From Mugil cephalus (Eukaryota > Chordata > Actinopteri > Mugiliformes > Mugilidae): DNA of 64,000 nt. The notes beneath the pieces are model-generated. The model saw only the letters and a program-made list of their open reading frames with translations, did not search any database and had not been told where the DNA came from. Made by a program: the position numbers and the translations under genes. The stretch lies in assembly GCF_022458985.1 (NCBI RefSeq), contig NC_061773.1:25206001-25270000 (forward strand), written 5' to 3'. This document shows positions 44,528-56,290 of this stretch, one piece after another (position 1 is the first letter of the stretch; the number at the start of each line of letters is the position of its first letter).

Positions 44528-44779
44528 GCTGACATGTATTTGTGGCACTCGCCCTCTCTCTCTCTCTCCTCCATCACAAAAACAAACAGCCACAAACGTC
44601 ATTTTTTGACACAGCATATATTCAGTATTAACATACATTCATAGGCAGTATAGTCTTCTTCAGTGTATACGGCTTTACAGGTCTATAGTTTGTCTCTATA
44701 ATGGTAGCACGTTACTATAGGGAAAGCTTGGCTGTACGGTGGTGGCACAAGACAACGGCAGACAGTGGCATGGAGAACT

Positions 44780-44808
44780 GTGTGTGTTTGTGTGTGTGTG
44801 TGTGTGTG
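44780..44808. repeat. (TG)n microsatellite
   Basis: TG run with one TTTG interruption, in the presumed wnt4 3' UTR. Confidence 0.9.
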
Positions 44809-45491
44809 ACATGAACATTGAAAACCGTGGTCGTGGGTGTCCGTGGGGGGAGGAGGGAGGTGGGCGGGGGTGAGGGCTCTATGTGCGCTTGGAGAAAAAG
44901 TGCTTCAGTCATCATGCATGATGAACATGCTCGGCAAACCCTCTCCCCCCCCTCCGTTGTGTGTTTACAGATGCATGCGTTTCATCGCGTGTTTACTCGT
45001 ATTTAGCCAACTAGCATGAGGCGGATGACGACATGCACGGACGGGTGAGGGAGGGGGGAGGAGAGGGGGGAGGTGGGGGGGCAAGATCATCAAGTCCAAA
45101 TGTGCATTTCTTTTTTACAATTTGACACGGTGACACACAAACTGTTTTGATGTAAGGTTTCTAGTTCCGGTGAGCACATACAGGTGTTTTCTTGCGTTTG
45201 CTGAGTGTGTGTGTGTTTTGTTTTTTTTTTTGGGGGGGGGGAAGCTACGGGGAAGACAGGAGGGAGCTGACAGTGGCTTTGACCTGTCCATTGTCGTCCT
45301 CCCTTTGACGGAGACACAGTGAGCGTTGTGTGAGTGGAGCAGCATCAGGGTTGCATCGCTGGGGGGGTGGGGCTTGGGTGGGGGGCGTAGCCACGTACAC
45401 TCGGGAAGCATTTCACAGAAAGTCCACCTGTGACATGCTCCTCTTCGCTTGTTTCCGTCCCTTTTTGTCCACTCCGCTCGAGTCCCGAAAG

Positions 45492-45512
45492 CAGCAGCAG
45501 CAGCAGCAGCAG
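45492..45512. repeat. (CAG)7 trinucleotide run in presumed wnt4 3' UTR
   Basis: Seven perfect CAG units on plus, read as CTG in the wnt4 transcript. Confidence 0.9.
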
Positions 45513-46006
45513 CGAGGACAGACCCCCCACCCGAACCCCTACAACCCCCACCCACCCCCCCACCCCCTTCCCGTTTGTCCCTCGTCCGTCACCTCCACTC
45601 GCCGCCCGTCCCCTCCTCCTACGCCCGCCCCGTCCAGCTCCTCAGTCTCGACAAATAAGTTAAACATTACAAAAAATAAGAAGCATCAAACCAAATAAGA
45701 GCGTGAGGGAGGCAAGAAAAGGAGGTAAAAAGATGCTCACTACTTGTAAAGAAACAAACAGACGCTGCAGCTTTTTCATAGGGAATCCCAACACCTAATC
45801 TACTGATATCCGTTTACAGGATGACCTTTGAACTTTGAAGCCGTTCTGTTTGTTCGTGTTGACCAGTAGTAGGAGGGTGGGGGGTGGTTTTCAAGCAGGA
45901 GAAAGAGGGTTAGCGACACGTGTCCTCTTCGCTCCCTCCGATCTTGAACAGGGCAGGAACGAGGGGCGTTCGTTTCTCGGCGGCGCCCTCCGCGCCCCCA
46001 CCTCCA

Positions 46007-46477
46007 TCACCGGCACGTGTGGATCTCCACCATCTTGCGGCACTGTTTGCATTTGACGTAGCAGCACCAGTGGAACTTGCAGCTGCACCTGTCCACCACC
46101 TCCACCTCCTGCGTCTGGAAGCCGCGGCCGCAGCACATCAGCTCGCAGCCGTCGATGGCCTTGGAGGTTCTGTTGCACTGGCGGCCCACGGTCCCCAGCA
46201 TGCCGGGCGTGCGCGGATCGTAGTCGCAGAAGTCCGGACTCGGGTCCAGGTAGACGAGGTCTTCGTCCGTGTGAGGCTTGAACTGGGAGTTGCGCGGCAC
46301 CAGGACCTTGGTGGAGCCCGTCTTGCGCTGCTCCACCTCGGTGGCGCCGTCGAACTTCTCCTTGATGACGTTGCCCACTTTGCGGAAGGGCGGCATGGCT
46401 TTCCAGCAGGTCTTCACCTCACAGGAGCCCGACACGCCGTGACACTTACACTCCACGCGCATGTGGGACAAGATGGC
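46007..46477 (-). CDS. wnt4: wnt4 last exon (C-terminal half of the protein)
   Basis: 471 nt, 156 codons plus TGA (46009-46007). Starts [20 protein letters not shown] after acceptor CTCTGCAG and contains the lipidated serine, [12 protein letters not shown] and the Cys-rich end HTCR. High GC compared with the surrounding introns, as usual for this exon. Confidence 0.96.
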   Translation of the reverse strand, partial: AILSHMRVECKCHGVSGSCEVKTCWKAMPPFRKVGNVIKEKFDGATEVEQRKTGSTKVLVPRNSQFKPHTDEDLVYLDPSPDFCDYDPRTPGMLGTVGRQCNRTSKAIDGCELMCCGRGFQTQEVEVVDRCSCKFHWCCYVKCKQCRKMVEIHTCR

Positions 46478-49400
46478 CTGCAGAGATTCAGAAAATCGTT
46501 GCAAATCGTTAATCGTTGCACATAAACTAGAGCAGAAATGAGTTTAACATCAAATCCTACGCTGAAAGTAAAGGCACTACGCTGTAATTTTAACATAATC
46601 TAGTCTGTGATAATAACAATAAAACTTAACATGAATATATTATGTTGTGAATTCGTCTACATTTGTTCAAAATAAAAGTCATTTTGATTTTATACATAAG
46701 TGGCTCAACACATCTTCTTATGAAGGATCCCCACAGCCAGTGATGTCACAACACCTTACTTAGCAACGCCTTACTCTAATCTGTTATTGTGCCTTAGTAT
46801 TTTTCTCATTTTATATTTTGTCCTTCTTCTTAGTCTCTTGGACTGACGTCAGGTACGTGTAATATCATGCAGTGACACAAACGTAAACAACAATGGAGGG
46901 AAGCGCGAGATTTCACCACTGGAGTACCGGCTAACTTAGCTACTTTGAAATTCAAATAGGTAGTTAGGAGCAATCACTAACTGGATTACTTTGTCAAGGG
47001 AACAGTGGCAACATTGCACACAACACACAATTTGCTTGTTGTATTTACTCCAATTTACTCCCAACTGAGGCCTGATGTAATGAATTGTGGGTAAATCCCA
47101 CCAACCAAACAGCTCCACAGAAGAAGAAATTGGAAAAAGTGGGAGACTGGACTTTAAGGTAGGAATTAATGTTAGTGTAAAGTGTAAAGTTAATGTTAGT
47201 GATATAGTTGGTGAATTACTGCAGTCTTTCAGGTTTTATATTGTTGTAGAAACGACAATATAATGATGTCATAATTAACAATAGCAAGTGGCTTCAAAAG
47301 ACTTTTTTTTTTTGTGAAACTAATGTTGGCAAGTTGTTTTAAAATACTTGATTCAGATTTAATTTCAAGCTAATGTTTGCAAATGACTGTAATTTAAAGC
47401 TAGCGGAGATGTGTTATATCTCTACGTAACGTTAGCTTACAGAGCTTATATATCTATGGGTTAGCCGTTAGCTAATAACGGTTAGCGGTTAGCTAACGCC
47501 CGTTAGCTAATAACGGTTAGCGGTTAGCTAATAACGCCCGTTAGCTAATAACGGTTAGCCGTTAGCTAATAACGGTTAGCCATTAGCGAACACCGTTAGC
47601 AAACGGTTAAAAAAAAAAGTAAGACAACTTTTTGCATCATTTTATCCCGTGGATCAAACATGAGTATTTGTTGTTACAACATTAATTCTGCAAGTAAAGT
47701 CAATTTCCTTTTACAGATGATGTCAAACTTACTTTTGTGAGTAAAGTCAGCTTGTAAAGAGTAAGTTGATATCATCATCACTTGAGAGCTGGAGACAGTT
47801 TTTGCAAGTTTGGGCGCCTTTGAATTTAATTTTCCAGGCAAAAAAAAAAATTGAGTTGGGTGGTTGAACTAAAAATTGAGTTGGTTTGGGATCATTTTGG
47901 TGCGTTTTTGTAATTCTGGTTTGAATCAAAACCAAAGTGCAATCACTCTTCCCACGGCTGCCAGTCACACTGAGCGCTGCAGACAGCCGTGCATTTGCTC
48001 TATTTGTACAAAGCAGAAGACGCCTATTGTATAATTACTAGACTGTCTTCACATGACAAGCAGCATTTGATTTGCAGCTCTAAAGAGTAGAGAGGCTCCA
48101 TCCACCTATTACTGCACCAGCACGACGTCATCAGACTTAGTAGGTGGATGAGGATGTGGATGTGGTGGACGGCTGCTGCAGGTTGTTGCCCGATGATTTT
48201 TTTGCTCACACTGCATTGTTTCTTAGGCTTTAAAAAGGGAATTGTAGGATAATACTCTACACAGAGCTTTGGGCCTATATGTAATATTAAAATATGATTC
48301 AATCTCACTTTAGTCCATGTATCATTTGGTGAAAACTTCAATTGGTGTCAATAATATTGGTCCACTTGGGGACATTCAAGGTGCAAATTTAAATTAAATT
48401 ATAAATATCATAATAATTGATACAGTGTCCATGTTGGGTAATTAAGAATTCATTGAGAAGCTGCATGTTATTGATTACAGTATCCAAAATATAATTACAT
48501 TACTTTACAAAAAGCTTTCTATAAATAGTAGTTTCAAAAAAATACCAATATAAATAGACATAAAGCCATTAAAACAACTATTCTTTTTTGAAATCCAGTT
48601 CCCCAAAGAACCTCATACAGCAGGAAAGGGTTCTTGGACATCAAAACGATCTCCAGAGAACTAAAAGTCACTTGTGAAGAACCTGATTTTCTGAGTGTGG
48701 TGTAACATTCTGTCTGGTTAAGGCGCTACATAAAATATCGATCCTGTTTTTTTGGTATTTTTTTAACTTTGTTTGGGCTGGAAACCGTCAGCTGTATCTG
48801 GCAACACTAGTTGGAGATCGTTTGGACATAAGTAATTCTAACATATTTAAGATCTGAGAGTCTAAAGTTTCTATTTGTAACTCTGAGGAGTCAAGTTCAA
48901 ATAAAAACATTTGAGTAGTACCAGACAGGTCTTTCAAAGCCTAATTACCAACTAGTTCTCTGTATTCAAATGATGCAGTTACATGAAATATATCACTAAC
49001 AGTTGCAAATTTTTATTTTTATTTAAATACTAACCAGTCAAAGTCCTAAAGGCTAAGAGCTGGATTTAGTTTGAACGACTTAAGAACTGACTTTAAAACT
49101 CTTGCAACTGAAGACTTGAATTTTATTTTGATTTATCTGAAATGACTTTAGACTTGAGTTGACTTGAACTTCCACTCACCTTTAAACACATGAGGCTGAG
49201 ATCTGACTTAAATCCTAAATGCACTGTGATAAATTTCAGGTTAAACACGTGAGTAAACTCAACTTTGAGAAAAGCTTTTATTTCAGCTCATGAAGGTAAG
49301 ATATATAAATTACTTAATTAATGACCATTTAATGTTTGAACTCGATACTCTGAGTTGAAATTACTTTCTTTGTAAATAAAACTTACTTTCACTTATTAAC

Positions 49401-52400
49401 TAAACTTATGATCGTTTCAAGTGACAAATTTCAGTTCATTTAACTCAATATTTTGTAGCATTTGAACATGATAATTTGAGTTCAAACTAAACTACTAACT
49501 TTATTACATCACCCATTTGAGAAAACTTGAAAACATACAATAGAACTTACAATTTTTCAGTTTAACTATATATATTTACATCAGTTTCCTTACTTTTGAG
49601 TTACTTTAACTCTTGTTCTTAAGGCAGCGTTTGACGAACTGTAAAAGATCTTATATGATAATTATTCATCCAAGGACTATTTTTATGGCGCATTAATATT
49701 CCTAACACACCAACGGTCGTGGTCAGTTATCACTGTAAAACTCATATTGTCAAATATTTTCCATTTCATTGAACTGGCTTAAGTTGGGATACAAAGAACT
49801 CATTAAATTAAGCTGAAACTTAACTCATGATGTTAAGTTGATTTAAATGATAGAACCAGGAGAACTTGATGAGCTGCTGCCTTTTTGCAGCATATTTAAG
49901 AAGCAGCGACTCACCTTCCTCCCGGCCTCGTTGTTGTGCAGGTTCATGAGGGCCCGGCTGGAGGACTGGCCTTTACTCCTCTCCCTCACGTCCACAAAGG
50001 ACTGAGAGAAGGCCACTCCATACGCAATGTTATCACTGCAGCCCGACCACTGGAAACCTGAGTCCAAGGCGACATTAAGACACTTTTAATCACATCATCA
50101 CCCTTCAAATGAGGCCCAAACAATGGGTTTGAATGCAGACTTCGTTTATCATGTAAATTGTCACATTGTGTAATTGGTATTGAAGTGTAGTGAATCAGTG
50201 GGGCAGTCTGTGTTTTCTTTCCTCTGTGTGTTTGTGTGGAACAGAGCGACCTACCCTCTGGACTAGCTCCATGTACATTGTGGTCGCAGCCACATTTTTC
50301 CAGCTCCCCGCTGCTGCAGGCCCTTGTGACCGCAAACGCCACACTGGCTGCTGAGATGGCATACACAAAGGCCGCCTCACGGGTGCCTAACACACACACA
50401 CACACACACACACACAATCACAGACACACTCAGTCACATTGTTTCATTATGTAAATGAAAAGAGCTTTTCATTACACTGAAAGTGTGTGTGCGTCCGTGT
50501 GTTGAAGTCTAGAGGAAGGAGCCCAGACATTAACTTGTAACAGCCAATGCAAATGGAAACCAGCTCAAACATTTCACAGCGTATTAAAAGTGATATTTAG
50601 GACCCAGATTTATAAATGCGCGTCGGTAGAAAAGCAGACAGACAGACAACTGGGTTACGGGGTTGTATATCAGCTTTAGTTGTTTTCTGTCATACGAGTG
50701 GGTTGTGGGTCTTCCAGAACCGCTGCAGTGTATAATCTTACCCTGGGTGACCACTTTGCCAAACACCGGCATGGTCTCCAGAGTGGAGCAGTTCCACCGA
50801 CGGTTGCGGAACTGAAACTGACACTCGTCTATAGCCAGCTGGGCTCCGCGACGTACCGCATCCATCACCTCCACGCTGCGCTTACAGATCTGAACCTGGA
50901 GCCGAAAACACACAGGAGCCGTTAAGAGGCGACGCACACACACACTGACAAAAGAACTTCTTAGATCTTATTTGAAGAATGTTTGTGCCGAGTAAAAATA
51001 TGTCCTGGAAACCTGCTCAAATCAGTCAATGGTGCATGTGATTGTCCAGCAAGAAAAAACAATATTTGACAGGTCTGGTTTTGAGAAAAGAACAGCAACT
51101 CGTGCAAAGATGGGGTTGTAGTTACTCTTTGCTATCGCACAGGTTTAAGCTAAATGCTTGTGTTGTAATCATGTTTACCTGGTATCTAAGAACATGTCAT
51201 TTTAACATATTTAAACCTGTGATAATATCAATATAAACAAAGTTTGTCTCTTGACGTGAAGATATTATATTTTTAATTTGTCTACATTTATTCTAAATAC
51301 ATAAAGCTTGTTAATGACAAAAATCAAAATGACTTGAAAGTGGCTCAACAAATCTTCTCATGAAGACCAACACAACACACAATTTGAATTCTGGGTAAAT
51401 CCCACCAACCAACCAGCTAATTTGGAATTAATGATTAGCAATAATGTTAGCAAGTTGTTTTAAAATACTTGATTCATATTTAATTTTAAGCTAATGTTTG
51501 CAAATGACTGTTTTTTCCTCTGTGTAACGTTAGCTTTCAGACACCGGTTAGCTGTTAGCTAACACCGTTAGCAAGGGGTTTTAGCTGTAAAGGAGTTAAA
51601 AGTGAACTTGTAAAAGTAAACTTTATTTTCAGAATTAATGCTGCACCAACAAAGACTACTCTTGTTTGATCTACGGGATAAAATGATGCAAAAAGTTGCC
51701 TTATTTTTTTTTTTTTAAGTGAATGGAGCACCATGTTTGTATCAGTGTAAGTTAGCATGTTTGTTTCTTTAAGGATCTTCATTAGTCATGACTTCATTAC
51801 AGGAGCAATGACGATTCTTCCTGGGGTCCAACACAGAACCAAATAACACACTGTACAAAGTAAAAACAACAACCCAGAATGTAAAAGGCAACCACATAGG
51901 AAATTAAACATAATATTCAATGAATTTAAAATAGTTGGAAAACAATTATAAAAAAATCCAAACACCTAAAAGCCACATCTTTAGAGAAAAAACTGAAACC
52001 AAAAAGTCAGACATTATATAATCACATTTCGAAAAACAACCTAGTTTATTATTAAAACTGTTTTAAACTGTGTTTGCTGTTTAATTCCTAGCAAAGTGGC
52101 CCAGTAACAGGTTACGCCTCTGACTACACATAAGCACAAAGGATCTAAACACCAAGTGGAAACAATATAAATGGCCGAATGAGATAAACTTTTAAAATAT
52201 TTCGTCAAAACTTAAACTTCCCTATGTAAAATGTTTAAAAGTATTGTACACTATTGCTGCACAAACACCATTTGAACATAACATTGAGCATAAAATTCAG
52301 AAGCATATCTCAGTAGCCTGGATTCACTTCTGTGTCTGAGCTTCTCAATGGAGAAAAGGGCCATTATGTGAAAGCCACAACCTGTTGAATACATCCAGAA

Positions 52401-52781
52401 CTTAATATATATTCATGTAGTTTTAGTCTGTGTTAACGTGAAGAAAATGGACAATGTAAGTGAATTAGGTGAACTTCCCCTCTCCATAAGTACCTGTATC
52501 TGTATTATTTAATATGACCCAAAGATTTAAGTTGATACGAGAATAAATAGAAACCTTTAAACCTTTCATATCACTCCAACAACTCTGCCCAAATCCCCAG
52601 AGCCCACTGCAGAGAACGGATCCACATGTTTTCTGCTTATTGAATAAAATATTTGCACAGTTCCTGGACGAGAGGCACCTGCAGCGCCGTGAGTATTACC
52701 TGTCTCTGGATGAGGCCTCGTAACCTCTCGCACGTCTCCTCGTCCCTGATGCTTCCCACTGACGACAGCTTTGCCAAGTAC
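46007..52781 (-). CDS. wnt4: Wnt-4 secreted signalling protein, 5' partial (signal-peptide exon not found)
   Basis: Minus-strand exons 52781-52700, 50895-50742, 50386-50255, 50057-49915 and 46477-46007 join in frame to 982 nt. The product runs [20 protein letters not shown] to VEIHTCR and stop; a 77-nt first exon would make about 352 aa, the family's length (human 351). Wnt-4 is a secreted, lipid-modified ligand for Frizzled receptors acting in kidney, gonad and neural development. The palmitoleoylation site is Ser in CHGVSGSC (codon 46432-46430). Two N-glycosylation sequons are visible (NCS in [11 protein letters not shown] in [11 protein letters not shown]), and the C-terminal cysteine cluster [14 protein letters not shown] is complete. 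Whether it is the teleost a or b copy cannot be settled here; adjacency to cdc42 favours a. No stop or frameshift is seen. The start codon is absent from the exons found. Confidence 0.96.
46600..47660 (+). repeat. Wnt4-intron repeat, copy A
   Basis: Shares several blocks with 51220-51715: GTCTACATTTGTTC.., GTGGCTCAACACATCTTCT, GGGTAAATCCCACCAACCAA, GCAAGTTGTTTTAAAATACT, CTAATGTTTGCAAATGACTG, and TTTTGCATCATTTTATCCCG. Copy A has extra sequence between blocks (about 46735-47010) and carries the GTTAGC array. Confidence 0.8.
47461..47608. repeat. GTTAGCTAATAACG-type palindromic minisatellite
   Basis: Roughly 150 bp of tandem variants of GTTAGCTAATAACG and GTTAGCCGTTAGC. Each unit holds the palindrome TTAGCTAA. 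Located in the large last intron of wnt4. Confidence 0.85.
49915..50057 (-). CDS. wnt4: wnt4 exon encoding FQWSGCSDN...NNEAGRK
   Basis: 143 nt; completes a Gly and encodes [20 protein letters not shown] through [13 protein letters not shown]. Acceptor GACTCAG, donor GTGAGT. Confidence 0.95.
50255..50386 (-). CDS. wnt4: wnt4 exon encoding [11 protein letters not shown]...HGASPE
   Basis: 132 nt. The acceptor TGTTAG is embedded in a (GT)n tract (the complement of 50391-50416); the donor is GTAGGT, weaker than usual. The product [20 protein letters not shown] through [13 protein letters not shown] is strongly Wnt-4-like. Confidence 0.95.
50391..50416. repeat. (CA)13 microsatellite at a wnt4 acceptor
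   Basis: Directly abuts the exon boundary; on the wnt4 strand it forms (TG)n TTAG in place of a normal polypyrimidine tract. Confidence 0.95.
50742..50895 (-). CDS. wnt4: wnt4 exon encoding VQICKR...VFGKVVTQ
   Basis: 154 nt, 51 codons plus one base, including RNRRWNCS. Acceptor GGCTCCAG, donor GTAAGAT. Separated from the preceding exon by 1,804 bp. Confidence 0.95.
51220..51715 (+). repeat. Wnt4-intron repeat, copy B
   Basis: Second copy of the blocks listed for 46600-47660, in the same order and orientation, except that the last block (about 51658-51705) is inverted relative to copy A. Confidence 0.8.
52700..52781 (-). CDS. wnt4: wnt4 exon encoding YLAKLSS...GLIQRQ
   Basis: 82 nt: one base completing the last Leu of the signal exon, then 27 codons ending RGLIQRQ. 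On the minus strand the acceptor is CCTCTTAG and the donor is GTAATA (complement of 52694-52699), phase 0. Confidence 0.93.
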
Positions 52782-52789
52782 CTAAGAGG

Positions 52790-55490
52790 AAGGACGCACA
52801 ACACAACACAACACGACAAAGAAGGCCACTTTTAATTTGTTGCATTTACCCCCCTTTTTGTTCTCCAAAAAAAGAACAAAAGTCCGTGCCCGCTCCAAGC
52901 CGCAATGACTCACTTCTGAAAAACACACAGAGCGGTGAAAGTGCTACAAGATGGTCGAATATTTTAGTCGTTAATTGTCGTTTTAAGTCGGCGCTGGCGT
53001 GAAAAGGGTTAGCTCCCCGTGATGCTGTGGGAATGTTTTGGATGAACGTCAGATTTTCCCGAGGACACTGAGAGGAGGGAAAGTGGTTTATCGCACATGC
53101 CGCCTCCAGGCCAGACAGGTCAGGGAGATACACTCCGCGCGCACACACACACAGACACACACTCAGGCTAAGACGTGTGAGAAAATGGCATCGGGCTGAA
53201 TTGCCGTGACCCGACCACTTCCACCTCAGTCTTCGTATCTCGAGTCCCAGCTGCACCTCACAGAAATAGTCTTTCTCCGCCGCCCGCTGATTATCTGCTC
53301 TCTGCAAGTGTCCAAAGACGTCAGTAAACACGAGTTGAGTCTAAAGAAACGTTGTTTTTCTAAAACATAAGGATGTGATCGTTCCGACTTTGCGGTAAGA
53401 TTTCACTAGATAAAGTTTGGTTTGTCTTTAAATGAAACAAAACGGACAAATCCTTGAAAATAATTTGACACGTAATATGAAATAAATCGTATTTTCTTCA
53501 CTATTTCTGCTAATAAAGAAGTGAAGGAGAAACGCTTTGTTGGGGACATTCATGATGAAACTGAAGGTTTCATTGTTGAGAACAATATCCAGATAATCAA
53601 GCCCAGACACTCCGAGTTGTTCTGGGACCCATCTGTTGCAAAGCGATCGTGATCCGCCAAATATCTGCCGGACCGGTCAGAATGTTTTGGCTTCACGCGG
53701 TGACGGACAGAAGAGCAACAGCAACGTGGTCGCGCACGTCATCCGAGCGCCGTGGAGTTTGAATTTGTTTGTTTTTTTTGTCTCTGTACCGGTGAAAAAA
53801 AAAAAAAAGAAGCCGCATAATGAATCAAGATCGAGAGTTTGTTGTTCCTTGAACTTGGCCGGGTGCAGCTTCCTGGAGTCTGGCCAAGATGGGTTGCCAT
53901 GGAGACGACGGCAATGAAGAACAGTCCTCTTTTTTTATTTAACGAGAGTAATAAGTTCTGATACTCTGAGAAATCCAATAAAAAGTTGAACATGGGAGGA
54001 TTTTAAGAATAATCTAGTGCTGTTTACCAGGTTAATCCGATCTGTAGCAGAACGGACGTTTCCCTCTTAAGTCTATAAAGCGTATGTACTATGACATCAC
54101 AGCAAGTGGACGTCTCCGTGGTTACGGCCACTGAGTGACAATAAGTGACAGTCGATCGTGGGGATTAGCGGCATTAGTTTAAATCACAGGCTTTAATAGC
54201 GTCTAAATTGTAAAGCTAAATAAAAAAAAAACAATGTGGAAAAGCTGCTGTACGATTGACTGAACCAACAGATTTCAAAAGTAGTCACAGATATTTTTAT
54301 TTTTTTTTACAGGCTCCTGAAAGCCAAAGAAAAGAGAAGTAAATGGATGACTGCATTATGAGGAAACAACTGGAAACCAGGCAAAGAAACCTGGAGCTGT
54401 GGTTCACATTTAGTTAATATTCATTTATGCTGTATTTTTTGATGAAGTCGTACCTTAAATTTCGTTCTTGTCACCATTTTAACATCTGGTCACACGCTAC
54501 AGTGTTGTATGGCTTAAGCTCTTAGTGCTAACATCTTTTATTTAGATACATTTACCATAACTGCAATAAAATAAACTTAAACTAACTGAGGCTAATCCAT
54601 TTTTCTAAATAAGCAATTGGAGCTGTGTTGTATAAAGCACCAAAAATCATTCTTTAGTATTATTGTAGTATTTCCAGGCCTTGAAGTCAGGTTCATATAA
54701 ATATCAGGAGAACTGATTTTTATTTGGTAGTTCATATGGATCATTGTTAAGTTTAATTTGATCTGATAATCCACGTTTCCCCCAGTCTCGCTGTATTTAC
54801 TTAGTTTTGCCATGTTTTTGTTCCTGGTCGGTCACCGGCCAACTAGCTGCAGAGTGTCACTGAGAACATGAGGCTGTTTGCTGAGCGCTTCCTCGTCTCT
54901 GAACGTACGCTCCCCTCGTTCCAGGTCACCTGATTTACGTGAGTGTTGCAGGTTTTTCCGTGTCGAGATGTTTACGAGCCGCTGGTGGTGTTTTCTCGTG
55001 TTTATTGTACGTACTTAAGAAGACTTTTTTGGTTCGGGATATGATTGCGTGAGTCGGTTGCCCGTCTGCATAACAAACCGAAGAGCGTTTATCATTAATA
55101 ATGAATCATCTCTGGGTGAAATTCCCAGGGCGGCGTTGACGGATTGTTTCATTTCAAACAGGAAAACCTTAGCACAACCGTAGCCGTCGCCACGCAAAGT
55201 TTAGAAACGCGTCAATATTCAAGATATGTAAATAAACAGCATTAAAGTAGAACATTTCTGTGCAAACAAACATGCATTTCCCTTTCGGATTCTTGAGCTT
55301 GTTTTGAAGTCGTGGAGTTTATGAATTCCAAAGACCACACATACCTCTGTAAAACCCTGTCAGCCAGTCAAGCTAGGGCACAAAACCAGACTGGAACGTG
55401 TTCCTGGCAAAAACTTTAATACAGCACAAGGCAAGGTAAAAATATTTTACACCTACTGACGGAACTGCATGTATATAAAAAGATTATTTA
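52790..55490 (-). other. wnt4 intron 1 or upstream DNA, no exon found
   Basis: The missing signal-peptide exon should end with an Asn-Trp-Leu codon run and a GT donor on the minus strand. No such site with a hydrophobic leader was found here or farther to 64000, so the exon probably lies beyond the window or is too diverged to see. Confidence 0.4.
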
Positions 55491-55494
55491 CGAC

Positions 55495-55780
55495 GTTGGT
55501 CTAAGTTTGACTGGCGACCCGCTCTATTTGTTGTTGCGTTAGCGTAATTATCGTCCTTCCAGAGGTCAAACAGCTTCTCCTGTCCCTTCACCCTCTCGTC
55601 TCCGCCTCTCAACACTCCAGACAATCTCCCTTTTTCTTTCTCTCTCTCTTTGATGGACTCCTTTTTCACTATTAAACACTCATCGCCGTGATAACCCGGT
55701 CCACTGCCACTCCACCTCTTCTCAGCTGCATCAGCTCACAACTACCCTCACGGCTGACGTCATGTTTTCAGAAGCTTAAA
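55495..55780 (+). repeat. Local duplicate, copy 1
   Basis: Shares TTTGACTGGCGACCCGCTCT, TATTAAACACTCATC, TGATAACCCGGTCCACTGCC and CTCACGGCTGACGTCATGTT with 57237-57390. Confidence 0.75.
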
Positions 55781-56109
55781 GCACCGAAGCTTAAACCCTT
55801 CATCAGACAATCTGCTCGTCTTTATATTAGTAATGGAGTAGACACCATTAACTATACAATTTGTTTAGCATATTTGAACAGGTTGCCCAAAAAAAAAAGC
55901 TCTAATGAACCCACTTTATTCTCCCCGTCAAAGTAGACAAAGTTGCTGATGAACATACGGTAAATTTAGCATTTGGGTGAAACGGGGCCACCAATCAAAA
56001 CAGAGCTGAAGTCAGCGGAGGACGGCGTGGGCAGAAAACACAACACGAAAATGAATGAATGAATGAATGGTCACGTTGTTCTAAGTCTGCATGTTTAAAT
56101 CACAAACTG

Positions 56110-56290
56110 TAAAAGAAAAAAAAAGCCATGACAGCTCCTCTAAAATGAAGCCAAAGCAAGTAGAGCTCCCCCTGGTGTCTGGCTGCAGTATAAGTCATAA
56201 GCTCCACCTCCTCCATGTTAGTGGGCGGGACTTGGGCCAAACTAGCAAGTAAGCTAGCATGCCAGGCTACTGTTTCTCCTGTTGTGTTAG
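56110..56290 (+). repeat. Dispersed repeat, module 4 copy (middle)
   Basis: GAAGCCAAAGCAAGTAGAGC followed by TCCCCCTGGTGTCTGGCTGC, as at 62922-62965 and inverted at 5341. Here it continues into a stretch with GTGGGCGGGACTTGGG. Confidence 0.8.

Larger units (their letters stand above)
44454..46006 (-). other. wnt4: Probable wnt4 3' UTR
   Basis: Minus-strand sequence after the stop is long and unusual: several C-runs on the transcript strand (G-runs on plus near 44843, 45047, 45231 and 45361), a (CTG)7 run on the transcript strand (45492-45512), and (GT)/(CA) tracts. The first plausible poly(A) signal is at 44454. Extent is inferred. Confidence 0.45.

Noticed and set aside
45920..46525. 201-codon open frame on plus over the last wnt4 exon
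   Set aside because: It is the antisense shadow of a GC-rich coding exon whose minus-strand reading is an unmistakable Wnt C-terminus.
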